Shown here: positions 22,651 to 33,600 of the stretch, in pieces | Position numbering within the stretch: position 1 is the stretch's first letter | Layout: every line of letters begins with the position of its first letter | Origin: Turnera subulata | Lineage: Eukaryota; Streptophyta; Magnoliopsida; Malpighiales; Passifloraceae | Direction of reading: 5' to 3' | Assembly: GCA_028386065.3 (NCBI GenBank) | Contig: JAKUCV010006140.1 | Span: 16,268 to 80,267, forward strand | DNA length: 64,000 nt | The notes under the pieces: model-generated | The model's database searches: none | What the model was told of the DNA's origin: nothing | The model's input: the letters and a program-made list of their open reading frames with translations, nothing else | Position numbers and translations under genes: made by a program

Positions 22651-24425
22651 ATGCTCCGAGACTTAGCACACACCACACATTTATCATTCAAATTTGGTTG
22701 TTCCTATCTCACGTTGTTTCGTCCTTAGTTCCTAAGAATTTAATTTAGTAGAATTAATGTATTTTGGTAATCTAAACCTTTGTGCACCTAAACCTTAGGA
22801 TTAATGAAATGATTTAATCTTAGGGTAAGACATATAATAAGGTTTATTTACATTAAAATAAATTTTATTTCATTGCTTGGATTCTTTTAGTTGTTTTTAC
22901 CCAATTATATTGAGATGATTTATTTTTGGGTTAGGAATGGGTTTATGTAGATATGTTATTTTTGGTATGATTTAGTATGAAATGGGTGTTAATGTGCAAT
23001 TAATCTGTTATGGAATGATTTTAGGGAGTGATATTCAAGTAATTGAGTGATTCTGGTTGATTATGCGGTAGGATCAAATCAGGGCTGAATTAGGGGGATT
23101 GGAGGTTGAAAAAGGAAAGAACGGGTGACACGCAAGGATCATCCCCACAGGACCGCCGGCAGCGGCAGTCATAAGTACCCAGAATCTCCGATTTTTGCCG
23201 ATTTTGTTTCTAATTCGATCCTACGCGGCTTTGGACCAGATTTTCGGCATAATCTTCACCATTAAGCAGGTCCACGCCCCGAGGCTTCCCAGAACACTAT
23301 AAATAGGACCCCTCACACACATTTCAAGGGATCACAAACTTTTCTCACATACACACCTATAAGCCTTGAGTGCTTGGAGAAACTATACCTCTCCAAGCCT
23401 AGAAACACATTCTTAGGCAGAAACTCTGGAGGAATTTTGTGGGAACCAGTAGTAGATTAGCAAGGAGGAGTCAAGAAGAGGATCAACCATTGAGCTTAGG
23501 AACGGCAAGAAGGTGGGTGTAGAACTCGACCCATTGCATGGAGCTAGAGGAGGGCTACAAGAGGTAACACTAAACCTTCTTTTTGATTGATTCTTTGTTG
23601 ATTATATGCTGATGATTTTGATGATGTAAGTGGCCGATAAGTGCCATGTTTAGAACTACGTGGCTTTGAGCCCGATCACTCGGGTACGTAGGTAGTCTCG
23701 GTTTTACAACGGGATGCAAGCCAAATCTTCTTCTTCTCCCCTTCTCTTTATTTTCCATATATGCACACTTGCACCAGGCACAATTGCGTTTTACAATTGC
23801 ACATAGTCTCGACCCAACACGGATGGGTGCCTAACACCTTCCCATTAGTGACGAACCCCCGATCCTATGACTTTGGTTCGCCATGACCATGTAGCCTAAA
23901 GGAGTCACACCAAGGTTTTTCCCAAGTTTTGTCCTTAATAAAACTTGGGAGGTGACTCCAATGTTATGTGATTGACCTAAGCAAAAAGGTGAAAGGATTA
24001 GGTGAATAAGCCCAAGTGATTTTGGGTCAGGTATTCACAGTAGCCCTTCAAGGTTGACGAATTAAAGTACCAGAATATTGAATTGTAGTTAGACAGCGAC
24101 GCTGTAGTGAACCCCGGACAACCTAGGTTCCATCCACTGCTTTTTCCTCCTAATCGACATCACTCTCTTATTTTCTGATCTGTTTGCTTGATTAATTCTG
24201 TTTAGTTTCTCACTCTACTTTATTTCTTGCTATTTACTTTATTTGTCTTTTATATTTTGAATCACGGTTCTCAAATCATAATTGGGTATTTATTTTTATT
24301 GTTTATAGTCTAATCAATTCAAAGCCTGAGGTCAGTATTATTTCGCAGTCCCTGTGATCGACCTTGTTTACTACAACATTGTTGTGCACTTGCAACCGGT
24401 TTTCCACGAACAATTGTGCAAATAA
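22651..24425 (+). other. LTR-like non-coding region with TATA box
   Basis: No coding frame. It holds a core promoter (TATAAATA at 23298), then transcribed-looking sequence. Next come phrases typical of Tat-type U5 regions, such as GGGTACGTAGGTAGTCTCGG near 23690, CACGGATGGGTGCCTAACAC near 23818 and ATAAAACTTGGGAGGTGACT near 23937. It ends in an Athila/Tat-like U5 motif (CCCTGTGATCGACCTTGTTT near 24352). Probably the LTR of the element whose 3' region holds the arrays. Exact LTR ends were not resolved. Confidence 0.5.
23298..23305 (+). promoter_or_regulatory. TATA box of a Tat-like LTR
   Basis: TATAAATA in context CACTATAAATAGGACCCC, followed about 30 nt later by CACACATTTCAAGG, a plausible start region. 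Confidence 0.55.
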
Positions 24426-24432
24426 AAAAGAC

Positions 24433-24640
24433 ATTCACTCATATATTCATAACACTTCCCCTTGAATGTCATTGTAGTCTGGATAGAATACGCTCAAGAA
24501 AAGCTGCCTCATTAAAAATCTTACCAAGAAAAACCAGTGGGAAAAAAACTTGGTAAAGGAAAAAGGTGCAATCCGTGTTCTACTCGCCCTCATTTTTTTT
24601 TCTTAACAAATAATGTTGAATCAATTTTTCCTCTCGTAAA
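24433..24640 (-). mobile_element. copia 3'-end fragment
   Basis: On the minus strand a polypurine tract (AAGGGGAAG) is followed by an LTR start TGTTATGAATATATGAGTG. Upstream lies TACCAAGTTTTTTTCCCACT and TTTTTAATGAGGCAGC, a well-known non-coding 3' segment of plant Ty1/copia elements. Only this junction survives; coding sequence is not attached. Confidence 0.6.
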
Positions 24641-24643
24641 GTT

Positions 24644-24984
24644 GTGAAGGCCCTCTCCCCGAGGGACCCACCATATTCAGGTATTGTTACATCACATCCC
24701 TCAGCCCACACCTCTTGGGTTTAATCCTTTACCATGCTGCAGTATTAGGGATTCGAACTCGGGACGTGATGCTTTTTATCCCCCTCAAGGAGAGCACCTT
24801 CACCAATTCATCTGCAGATGGATTGGTGAAGGTGCTCTCCTTGAGGGGGATAAAAAGCATCACGTCCCGAGTTCGAATCCCTAGTGCTGCAGCATGGTAA
24901 AGGATTAAACCCAAGAGGTGTGGGCTGAGGGATGTGATGTAACAATACCTGAATATGGTGGGTCCCTCGGGAGAGGGCCTTCAC
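24644..24984. repeat. palindrome 1: two inverted copies of a B-box-bearing repeat
   Basis: Two arms of about 165 bp are near-perfect reverse complements centred on CATCTGCAGATG at 24810-24821. Each arm contains GAGTTCGAATCCC, which fits the RNA polymerase III B box (GGTTCGANTCC) of tRNAs and SINEs, and ends in GAGAGGGCCTTCAC. It could be head-to-head SINE copies or a foldback element. The ORFs it contains are mirror images of each other and not genes. Confidence 0.75.
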
Positions 24985-25053
24985 AGAAAATCCCCCTCAA
25001 GGAGAGCACCTTCACCAATCCATCTGCAGATGAATTGGTGAAGGTGCCTTTTT
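24985..25053. repeat. short palindrome linking the two large ones
   Basis: It repeats the central part of palindrome 1 (CACCTTCACCAAT, CATCTGCAGATG and complement) and lies between palindromes 1 and 2. Confidence 0.65.
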
Positions 25054-25335
25054 TGTGAAGGCCCTCTCCCTGAGGGTCCCACCAAACCTAGGTATTGTTA
25101 CATCACTCCCTCCGCCCGATTAAATCCTTTACCGTGCTGCAGCACTAGGGATTCGAACTCGGGACGTGATGCTTTTTATCCCCCTCAAGGAGAGCCCTTG
25201 AGGGGGATAAAAAGCATCACGTCCCGAGTTCGAATCCCTAGTGCTGCAGCACGGTAAAGGATTTAATCGGGCGGAGGGAGTGATGTAACAATACCTGGGT
25301 TTGGTGGGTCCCTCGTGGGGAGGGCCTTCACAAAA
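25054..25335. repeat. palindrome 2: second inverted pair of the same repeat
   Basis: Arms of about 137 and 140 bp meet at CAAGGAGAGCCCTTG (about 25187-25201). Arm sequence is the same family as palindrome 1, with GAGTTCGAATCCC and GGGCGGAGGGAGTGATG, but the centre has been trimmed. Together the region has four alternating copies, so an RNA from it would fold into long hairpins. Confidence 0.75.
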
Positions 25336-25890
25336 GCCTTTGGACACAAGATAAGAAATTAATTTATCATACCATGCTCTGGGTGTTTGTTTAAGACGAT
25401 GTAGTGGCTTTTTATGTTTATAGACATGATTAGGATTTTCATGACTTTCAAACCAGGTGGTTGCTCAACATAAACTTCTTCCATAATGGAACCATTTAAG
25501 AATGCACTTTTAACATCCAATTTGGTATAGCTTAAATGACCTAAATGATGGAAATGCAAGTAACATGCGAATGGATTCTAGCCTAGCAACAGGAGCGAAA
25601 GTCTCATCATAATTTATACCTTCTTCTTGATTATAACCTTGAGCAACTAACCTTGCTTTGTTTCTTACCACAATGCCAGATTCATCAAGTTTGTTTCTAA
25701 ACACCTATTTTGTTCCAATGACAGGATGTTCTGGGGGTCTAGGTACTGGCTCCCAAACATCACTTTTCTTAAATTGATTCAGCTCTTCTTATATGGCAGT
25801 TACCCAATTTTCATCAAGAATGGCTTCATTTGCGTTCTTGGGTTCTACTTGTGATAGGAATGCAAGATGCGTATTCACATTATGCATGGA
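25336..25890 (-). pseudogene. pol: copia E reverse transcriptase fragment
   Basis: Read leftward from 25890: HNVNTHLAFLSQ, then ILDENWVTAI with a stop, EELNQFKKSDVWEPVPRP, NKLDESGIVVRNKARLVAQG, YNQEEGINYDETFAPVARLE, KLDVKSAFLNGSIMEEVYVE and QPPGL. This is the N-terminal half of the Ty1/copia RT (RVT_2) domain. The frame is broken in at least two places and it stops before the catalytic YVDD motif, where the palindromes begin at 25335. On its right it is cut by the solo LTR at 25891. The family and order match copia A at 43255. Integrase, expected to the right, is missing. Confidence 0.8.
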
Positions 25891-26822
25891 TGATGCAAAT
25901 CACCTACGCAAGCTTAGAGGCTGGAAGAATTATGCACGCCAAGGAGAACATGGAGGAAGCAATGACGACAAGCATGGAACTTGGATGTATTCTAACAAGC
26001 TCAAAATTCATCATCACAAGCTCACTTTTAGAATCATGTCCAAGATTCGTCCTCACAAGAAATTCAAGAGGAGATGGAGAATAAGATTGGAGAAGAGTGG
26101 GGCCCACAAAGACAAACTAGCTGGAGAAAATAGGGCCCATGTCGACATCAATTATTTTTATTATTTTAGTTTTGCCGAATTTTATTATTTATGAATTATA
26201 ATTTCGACCTGGTTTTATTTTTATTTGGGTCAATAATTGTTGGGCATTAGTTATTTAAGTTGGGTTTATTTTTATTTATTTTAGCCTAGTCTATTAGGGA
26301 ATTGGAATTACAAATCCAATCTACTTAGGAGTTAGGGTTACTATTCACGTGGATAGTAACCGCATGAATAGTAACATGAAGTCTTTTTATTTTATTTTGC
26401 TATTTTAGTTACAAGTCCAAGTCCATTAGGGTTTAGTATTAGACTAGTATAAATAGGACCCTTGAGGTTCATATTTTTAATGCTTGATATATTTGATAAT
26501 AAAGGTTTCTCTTTGAGATTTTCTTGACTGTGGATTTAATCGTTGAGAGAGTAATTCTCTTGGTTTTATATTAGGGTTTGAGTTTACTTATCAAGTGATT
26601 TTGCTTGTGGCGTTGATTCAATTCCTTGTGATTCAAATCCCTTTGTTGCCTGACCCTAGAGAATAGGAGGTGAAGAATAGAATTGCAGAAATCTTTGTTG
26701 TGTTCTTATTTCTTGGTTGTCTAATCCTTACAGAGATTAGATTGTGAAGTGGAGTTACATGGCGAGTTTGATTGAGATTGAAAATCGGGACAATCAGATA
26801 GTTACGGGGGTGATGGGTGCTC
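25891..26822 (+). mobile_element. solo LTR of a gypsy B/C-type element
   Basis: It starts TGATGCAAATCACC immediately after copia RT codons and resembles the LTRs of gypsy B and C in its start (TGATGCAA), a TATA box (TATAAATAGG near 26450), the CTTATCAAGTGATTTTGCTTG block and the TTTGATTGAGATTGA block near its end. The right boundary is approximate and no clean target duplication was found. Adjacent copia sequence resumes in gag rather than RT, so DNA was lost around it. Confidence 0.65.
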
Positions 26823-27125
26823 AACAGTTTTCACAGATTGATATGATTTATCAGAAACCACATGAGTAGTGTTAGGTCTATATGGCATACTAGATCCTGC
26901 CTTAAGAAATTGTACAGATTGATTTGGTTTGTTAAAAACCATATGATTAGCACCTATTTCTTCTTTTTGTGCCGAATGCTTTTTCTGCCCTAGCAACATG
27001 TTCACATTATCAGTTTCATTTGTAAATTTCTCAAGAGAAGATTTTAGATCCTCAACATTTTTCTCAAGAACTTCTTTTTTCTTTCACTAACTTGTCATAC
27101 ATAGCCATATTTCTAGCAAATGTCA
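26823..27125 (-). pseudogene. gag: copia E gag C-terminal fragment
   Basis: Minus-strand frame MNMLLGQKKHSAQKEEIGA and HMVFNKPNQSVQFLKAGS are close relatives of the copia A gag (LLGQQRHSIQK, MVFNKPSS, QFVKAGSN). It represents the coiled region between capsid and zinc knuckle. Frameshifts and loss of both ends make it a relic. Confidence 0.75.
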
Positions 27126-27169
27126 CGTCATCACATCAGTCATCAGCTCAGTAGTTCAAAACAAAAACA

Positions 27170-27510
27170 TCGGTTAATGGGGGTAGCATGCCCAAGAAGC
27201 ATCAAATCAAAACACGGGGTAGCATGCCCCAGAAAAGATCATCTCAAATCATGGGGTAGCATGCCCCGAGAAATCGAGTCAAACACAATGGGGTAGCATG
27301 CCCTGACAAATCATGTGAAAAGGAGGGTAGCACGCCTCGAATCATCAAATCATGCAAAAGGGTTAGCATGCCCTTAGAAATCACATCTGGTTTGGGCCCA
27401 CCGCGCCCTTTTCTCATAATCAAATCAAGGGGTAGCATGCCCGCAAACTCAAATTGTAGAGGTAGCATGCCCCGGAAAAATCTCATTCAAAACATGGAGT
27501 AGCATGCCTC
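27170..27510 (-). repeat. array of GGGGTAGCATGCCCC repeats
   Basis: About ten copies of GGGGTAGCATGCCCC or close variants are spaced by roughly 25-40 bp. This is the reverse complement of the word repeated at 20200-20700, so the two arrays are in opposite orientation within 7 kb. Confidence 0.7.
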
Positions 27511-27519
27511 TTTTTATTT

Positions 27520-27957
27520 TTTTTTGTCAAAATTTTCAGGCCCGGCAGACCCACTTACACATGCATTCATTGCAAATTCAAGTTTGATTCAACAAATGCC
27601 TTTTAATTCAACACAAATTTTTTGTTTGATTTGATTTTTTTTTAAAAAAATAGGGTTTCCTCTCTCCTCTCTCTCTCTCTCTCTCTCTTTCTTTCTCTCT
27701 CCTTTCTTTTCTTCTCTCTTTTGTTTTTTTTTTCGAAGGCGGTCATCTCTCTTTCTCCACCGGGCTCGGCAGTCTTCCCGACATGACCGCCCAGTCCCGG
27801 CAGTCATAACTCGCAATTCGACTCCTCCTCGGTTTTGGACTTCTCCTTAGGCGGTTTTGAGATTTTGGCTGACCCTAAACCCCTATAAATTGAACTTTGG
27901 GTACCCAAAGACCCTCACAAATCTTTCATATCATATCAAAGCACATCTAGGATCAAG
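27520..27957 (+). promoter_or_regulatory. pyrimidine-rich promoter-like region with TATA box
   Basis: A (CT)n tract at about 27660-27720 is followed by GGCAGTCATAA (also present near 23170), then TATAAAT at 27884-27890 and a TTCATATCATATCAAAG leader to an ATG at 27958. It resembles the U3/core promoter of the LTR-like region at 22651-24425. Confidence 0.45.
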
Positions 27958-28390
27958 ATGAGTGAGATTTTCTACGCAAAGGTGCTCCAATGGATGGCAA
28001 GTATCCCCCAAGAGTGCCATCTTGATTTTAAACCATTCAGGTTGTAAGAGTTGTTCTCTCTACACCTTATGAGGATGGATCTGAATCTAATCCGTGTTGC
28101 TTCCCTATTCTAACATCAAGATCATCGTGTCTTCCGTCTCGATTCAGGCCGTCTAGAATTATGTCCGTCCGTTGATGAGTTCAATACTTTCCTATGTGCT
28201 AGGGATATTGGCCATCTTGCCATGGTTTCTTCTACTGATCATGTCAAAAAGGAAGTTAGCCAATTCCTTTCACTAGCTGATGGGCAAATTGATTTCCTCA
28301 TGAACTCCAGCGGTTTCCTAGATTTAGCCAAGCTAATGGACCTTACTTTTGTTGACCAAAAGATGGGTCAATCACTTCTTGATGCTAAAG
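27958..28390 (+). pseudogene. Tat/Ogre-like ORF1 N-terminal fragment
   Basis: One frame from ATG 27958 runs 144 codons with two internal stops (one near 28045, one at 28111). Recognisable pieces are VFRLDSGRLELCPSVDEF, a pattern resembling the N-terminal domain of Tat-lineage ORF1/Gag proteins (ELCPTxEEF), and LADGQIDFLMNSSGFLDLA. The segment ends where a copia LTR begins at 28391. An ATG only about 70 nt after a TATA box, with no LTR end or primer site between, is odd and suggests a deletion or a separately promoted ORF. Family assignment is by motif memory and moderate. Confidence 0.45.
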
Positions 28391-29363
28391 TGTGACTAAC
28401 CATGTTGATTATCTGATTTTGATGACTAACAAATTACAAGTGTGTCCATAGCTTTGCTTGTGTTGACTTTCGCTTACAGGAAACATATGGTTTTTACCGA
28501 TACCATATCATGAACATACGACATATGGTTTTTCTTGCAACCATATCTGCGAGCTGTCACTTTCAACCTTTCGTGCAAGTTGCGTGTGGTCCTCCATGCA
28601 ATTAAAACCCACTTCCAACGGTTTGAATTGGTGAACAAGTAAGAGGGAAGACTTTATGGAAGTACAGAAGATGTTCCCACTTAACTCCTACTCAACTCCA
28701 AAAGGTGGTCCAAACTTTCTAGATTTGGTAATACTTTGTAACCAAGGAGTTGACATGCATAACGGCACCAAACTGAAGCTTTAATGAACTGGAGTCAACT
28801 AAAGTATAAGAAGCCATTGCAGAAGCTTATCTCCCACACTCAGATTCTATTAAGAGGGACGTTTACACCTCTGGAACTCAACCCAGCCATTGAGCAAAAT
28901 CTGAGTTTACACTAGTGCTTACAGTTGTTCAGAATCTGGTTTCTCTAAGAACCAAACAACAGGGTTATGTGTAAGCAAGTCTAGGTTTAGATTTGCTTAG
29001 TACTCAAGTCTAGGATTAGATTTGAGGGTAGGTTAGAGCTTAGCCTGTGAAAAGCTTGTAAAGGTTTGAGCTTAGCCTAGAAAAGCTTGAATTGTAAAGG
29101 TTAAGGTTGAACCCGTAAAAACCTAAGGATAGTGAGAGTTTGAAATCCTAAAGGAGGGTCCTTTAGGTAGTGGAGGTACCTGGTGAGGGGGAACCACTCT
29201 AAATCACCTGTGTCAATTTCTCTCTTCCTTCTTTCCTTGATTTCCTAATCGAAGTACTCATCTCGCATCGTAGAGAATTGGTTTCTCAAAAACCAGATCT
29301 CACAGTCCGAAGATTTGGTATCGCAGAAACCAAATCTCTCTGTCCAAAAAAAAAAGGCCTACA
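28391..29363 (+). repeat. LTR of copia B (SIRE-like)
   Basis: It starts TGTGACTAACCATG inside the Tat-like ORF and ends GGCCTACA just before the primer-binding site. Blocks such as TTTTGATGACTAACAAA, the CCTAAAGGAGGGTCCTTTAGG palindrome and GAAGATTTGGTATCGCAGAA match the copia A LTR (minus strand, 45944-47117) and the fragment at 48896-49073. Confidence 0.7.
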
Positions 29364-29503
29364 ATTGGTAGTGGAGCCTCGTCCTCAGTGCAAAGGAGTA
29401 ACATCTAGAGGAAAAGATCATGGCTTATGAGGGAACATGCATCAACAAGGCATCCTACTTTTGTGCTAATTTCAGCTATCCAAAAACCAAGAGAACGAAG
29501 GAT
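29364..29503 (+). pseudogene. gag: copia B primer site and gag start, truncated
   Basis: ATTGGTAGTGGAGCC at 29364-29378 is the primer-binding site. ATG at 29420 opens MAYEGTCINKASYF, the same start as copia A gag. After about 28 codons (KTKRTKD) copia sequence ends abruptly in the GA-rich part of LARD-2. The rest of this element is not in the window. Confidence 0.7.
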
Positions 29504-30290
29504 GAAGAAGGAAAGGGGTGAAGAAAGAAACCGGGGAAGAAAAAGAAAAGTAAAAGGGAAAGAAAAGAGGAAAGGAAAAAGAAAATAGAAAAGAAGGAAA
29601 AGTGGAGAAAAAGACAAGAAAGGATGGCCCGGGAGAGAGAAAAATTACGGCTCGATGTCGGCAGCATTATTGGTCCGGGAAAAGACCAAAATACCCTCAC
29701 GTTCATTCTTCGGTCCGTTTACGCCACAAGGGCATTTTCGTCTTTCCGACATTCGTCCCGGTTCCTAAAATACAACTTAAGCTTGGAAATTCCGATTAAT
29801 TCTTCTGAGCGTCGTACAAATCTCGGATTTGCAAACCGAGGCTCGGTAAGCCTTGGACGAGGCTCGGAAATCCCGAGTAACCCTCGGAAAAGGATTCCGA
29901 GGCTCGGTTATCGAATGAAACTCCAGAATGTCGCGTATCCTCAGTGATCGAAACGAAGCTCGGTTATCCCCAGAAAACTCTCGGAAAAGCTCGGTCCGAT
30001 AGAATCCTCGAATTACGGCGTTTAAAATTATAATTGGTAAATATTATTTTTGCAACACAAGTATTCCGTCCAAAATAATAATGAAGGTATTATTATTACT
30101 GTTGGTTTGGAAAATAATAATGGTAGAAATAATATTAATCATCTATGGTGTAGTAAAAATGATAAGAAATTTATATCGAAAATTAACTCGGGTTGGTAAA
30201 ATTTTCGATTAACCGCGATAAAATTTATTTACCGCAGTAAAAGTTAAATCAACTCGGTAAAATCACGGAAAATTTACCCGGGTCGTTACA
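29504..30290 (-). repeat. left (3') LTR of LARD-2, truncated
   Basis: Matches 34690-35485 closely, including the GA-rich stretch, the GAGGCTCGG repeats and the terminal GGGTCGTTACA. About 4 kb is missing. Confidence 0.75.
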
Positions 30291-30663
30291 GTCGACCCAC
30301 CTTAAATAGAATTTCGTCCCCGAAATTCCCGCTTATTCAAAAACATACCATTTTACCAAAAACATGTTTTTTTTTTCAAAACTTATCTTTCAAAAACTTG
30401 TTAGATTTTCGTAAACCCATTAGCAAAACTTCGGAGTAACCAAGCAACAATACTGTTAAGCACCGAAACACATAAAGTTAGGCGTTCAAAATGTATTCAA
30501 AAGAGAGAATACTCACATGTGAATGTTCTGCAGCAGGCTGGCGTCCCTCGACTGGATCCATAATGCACTAGCCATATGAATATGCATGCAATCATGTTAA
30601 GCATGTGGAGCGAGCTATGCACAACAAACACCCAAGGACGTACCGCCCGCTCCGCTACCAAAA
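30291..30663 (-). other. 373-bp interior of LARD-2
   Basis: It contains a polypurine tract on the minus strand at 30291-30304 (TAAGGTGGGTCGAC) and, at 30647-30662, the complement of TTGGTAGCGGAGCGGG as primer-binding site. Between them is AT-rich DNA with no credible ORF. The same primer site core TTGGTAGCGGAGC is used by gypsy B and C. Confidence 0.75.
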
Positions 30664-33600
30664 TGAAACATCCCGACTACTATTTACCCCATACACAGTG
30701 TTTACCGAACAAACAGTGCCGACACGTGGCACAGACAGGAGATACAACACGAAAATCCGGCCCAACGGCCCAAAGAAAATATCATGTCACCCGACCACGG
30801 GTACATGGTATCAAAGGCACAGCGGAAGCAATTTTAACAATTATAGCAATAGCATGAATCGACTCGATGCAACTATGGATCCAGATCCGTCAGAGGAGAT
30901 GCCGCAGCCTGCCATGATGCATACCTGCATAAAGAACAACGAAGCCTGCCGATGGGGCAGGTGAGGGGTGAGATTCTCCATATTCTCACCGACACATAAC
31001 CCATGATGAACAACATAGCATATACTTAACAGTCAAGAGCACATCAAATACGGCATACGAGTAGAGAACAGAACACTGAACAAATACAGTCATTAAGAGC
31101 AATGCGGACTATGGAAATGTCCACCCCATCGACAACGCAATGCATTAACAACCTAATACTGACTGTACCATTACATTAGTGCCCGACCAGGACACCTCAA
31201 CTCAAGTATATGTTGGGTGACCGACCCAATCTCAACAGACTATACAACACACACACTAGTCCTGACAGACTATACACAACAAAGGTTCCTCATCGTATGA
31301 TAACACACTGTTACTGTACATGCCGATCATCTGACCCGGTACTAAAACAATCTCAAAATCACGTGAGCCTCGCTCACCGGGTAGCCGGCAACCTGCACGG
31401 ACCATACCCAATCAACATCTCAAACCGGTCCCCGAGTAGAATCACAACACAGCAACAGCAACAGCAGCCATCACAGCAACTCGTAACCACAACAACAACA
31501 ATCCTCACCAATCTCGATCTCTGGGTATCGACATACCCTTAGAAATGACAATAGCCCAACCGTCGACCACAACCCGACAACCAACATATCTCCTTATCCT
31601 ATCAACAATGACAAGTGATACTCATCCGACAATTATCAAAAGAAACTGACAATAAACAAAGGACCGACAATAAACAAAGGACAACTGGCAACCGATGCCA
31701 ACAGCAATAGACTACTCACGACCAACGACAACAACAACACCCGCGAACCGGCAACCTATGCCGACCATAGTCAACCGACTATACTGACAACCTCCCAAGG
31801 TATGATCATGAGACAACATGCATATGAACATAATACATCACAGCCCAACAAAGCAAAAACACATTTCAAACAAGATTGAGCCAAGGCCAAAAGAATATCT
31901 TTTATTATTACCAATTTTATCTTCCGGGCCCCGTCACTGGACAAGCTAGGGGTTAGACCTGGATATCAACATATTTCGGGTGCCAGACCAAAACCAAAAG
32001 AACCCAGGGATAGACATCCCAAATATAATCACGGGATGGACATCCCAAATATAATCACGGGATAGACATCCCAAGCATAGACATGCTTTTCACAAGTAAC
32101 CCAGGTCACGGCCACCACAAAACAGTCTTTACCCATCGAGTCGTACCACTACTTTCCAAGTGACATTAAAGTCGCCAACACAATTTCCATTTCCAATATC
32201 CATTATCAATTTTACATGGTCAATAGTCCAACAACAATCTCAACACAATATTCACTGAATCAATATTACAGTTCAGCAATGTCAACAACAATAATCACGG
32301 CAGTCAAACATCCAACAGTGAATATCTCAGCAGTTCAATCAAACAACAAAGCACACCAAGTATTGCGGCACATATCAAAGGAAATCCACTCTCACAACAA
32401 ATATCAGCAAATATCACAAAGTTATCAACAACAATAACCATAAGATGCAATGGAACCTATGTAGTTCCAAGACCAACCATCCCGGCTATCACGGGTGGAA
32501 TGACGTATATGCAACCTCACCTAATACTCCTCGAAAGCTGGCATCCGGTTAAGCCTTGATATTCCTATAATATAATCAACAGTAATTACGTATAATGCAC
32601 AAACAAGATGATTATGCATGATGCCGGTTAAGAGTTATTAGGCGGCTTATCAGTTCTTTTATTATTTCCATAGTTCTCTTATTCATTTATGTGGAGGTTA
32701 CTAATAATCTATTTTCCATCTGATATACCAATCGTGTCCAACATAAGTCAAAACCAAAACCGAGCGGCCAAGCCGACATCTCGGCCCTTAGGCTGCTTAT
32801 GACAAGAAGGTATATATATACGTACACTTGTAGGTAATGTATATTTAAGAAAATATATTTGTAAATAAATCAAGTCACGACCCGTTGAATACTCATGGTC
32901 CATATGACGTAAATAATATTATTCCCGATTAAATACTAAATACTTATATGTTTTATATACAATAATTACGTAATAATGGAAACGATAAATACGTCAAAAT
33001 ACTATTTAAATAGTATATCCTATAATAACTCGTTTAATGGAAATTATCTCCAACGGTACGAAATTAACGTAGCCAACGTATAGCATAAAATATTTGTGCG
33101 AATTTGTAGTTGTACTATTTATAATTAAATATCTACATATATAATCATAAGTACATGTTTACATAAAACTATAATTGTTAAGTAAGAATATAGTCTAGCA
33201 ATATCTAAGCCGGTGAAAATAGCTGCAATAAATTATACGATATATTCATATACTTTTAATAGATCGATAATTAAGATAAGGTATAGGTCCAATATTATTT
33301 TTACCCAAAGGAAATATAAATAACGTTATAAAAGTATAACTATATATATAGCCAATACCATTCTAGTTATTAAAAGTAAAATAGAATAATTATATATGTT
33401 TAGGCCTTTTATCGTTATTAGCCCGAGTAAAGCGTAAATTCGATAATCCGAAAAATAAATAATACCATGGGCCTTCTTTTTAGCCCAATCGGAAAAACAA
33501 ATTAAAAGCATAAATGAAATTAAATCATAATCCATAAAATTAATATTAGCATAAATAAATTAAACGTTCGTTTATTAACGTCGTTACAAAAGTCCGAGTT

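Noticed and set aside
24700..25260. tRNA gene
   Set aside because: A B-box-like GAGTTCGAATCCC is present, but no acceptor or anticodon arms can be formed around it.
24684..25347. Short ORFs in the palindromes
   Set aside because: They are mirror-image translations of the inverted repeats, not genes.
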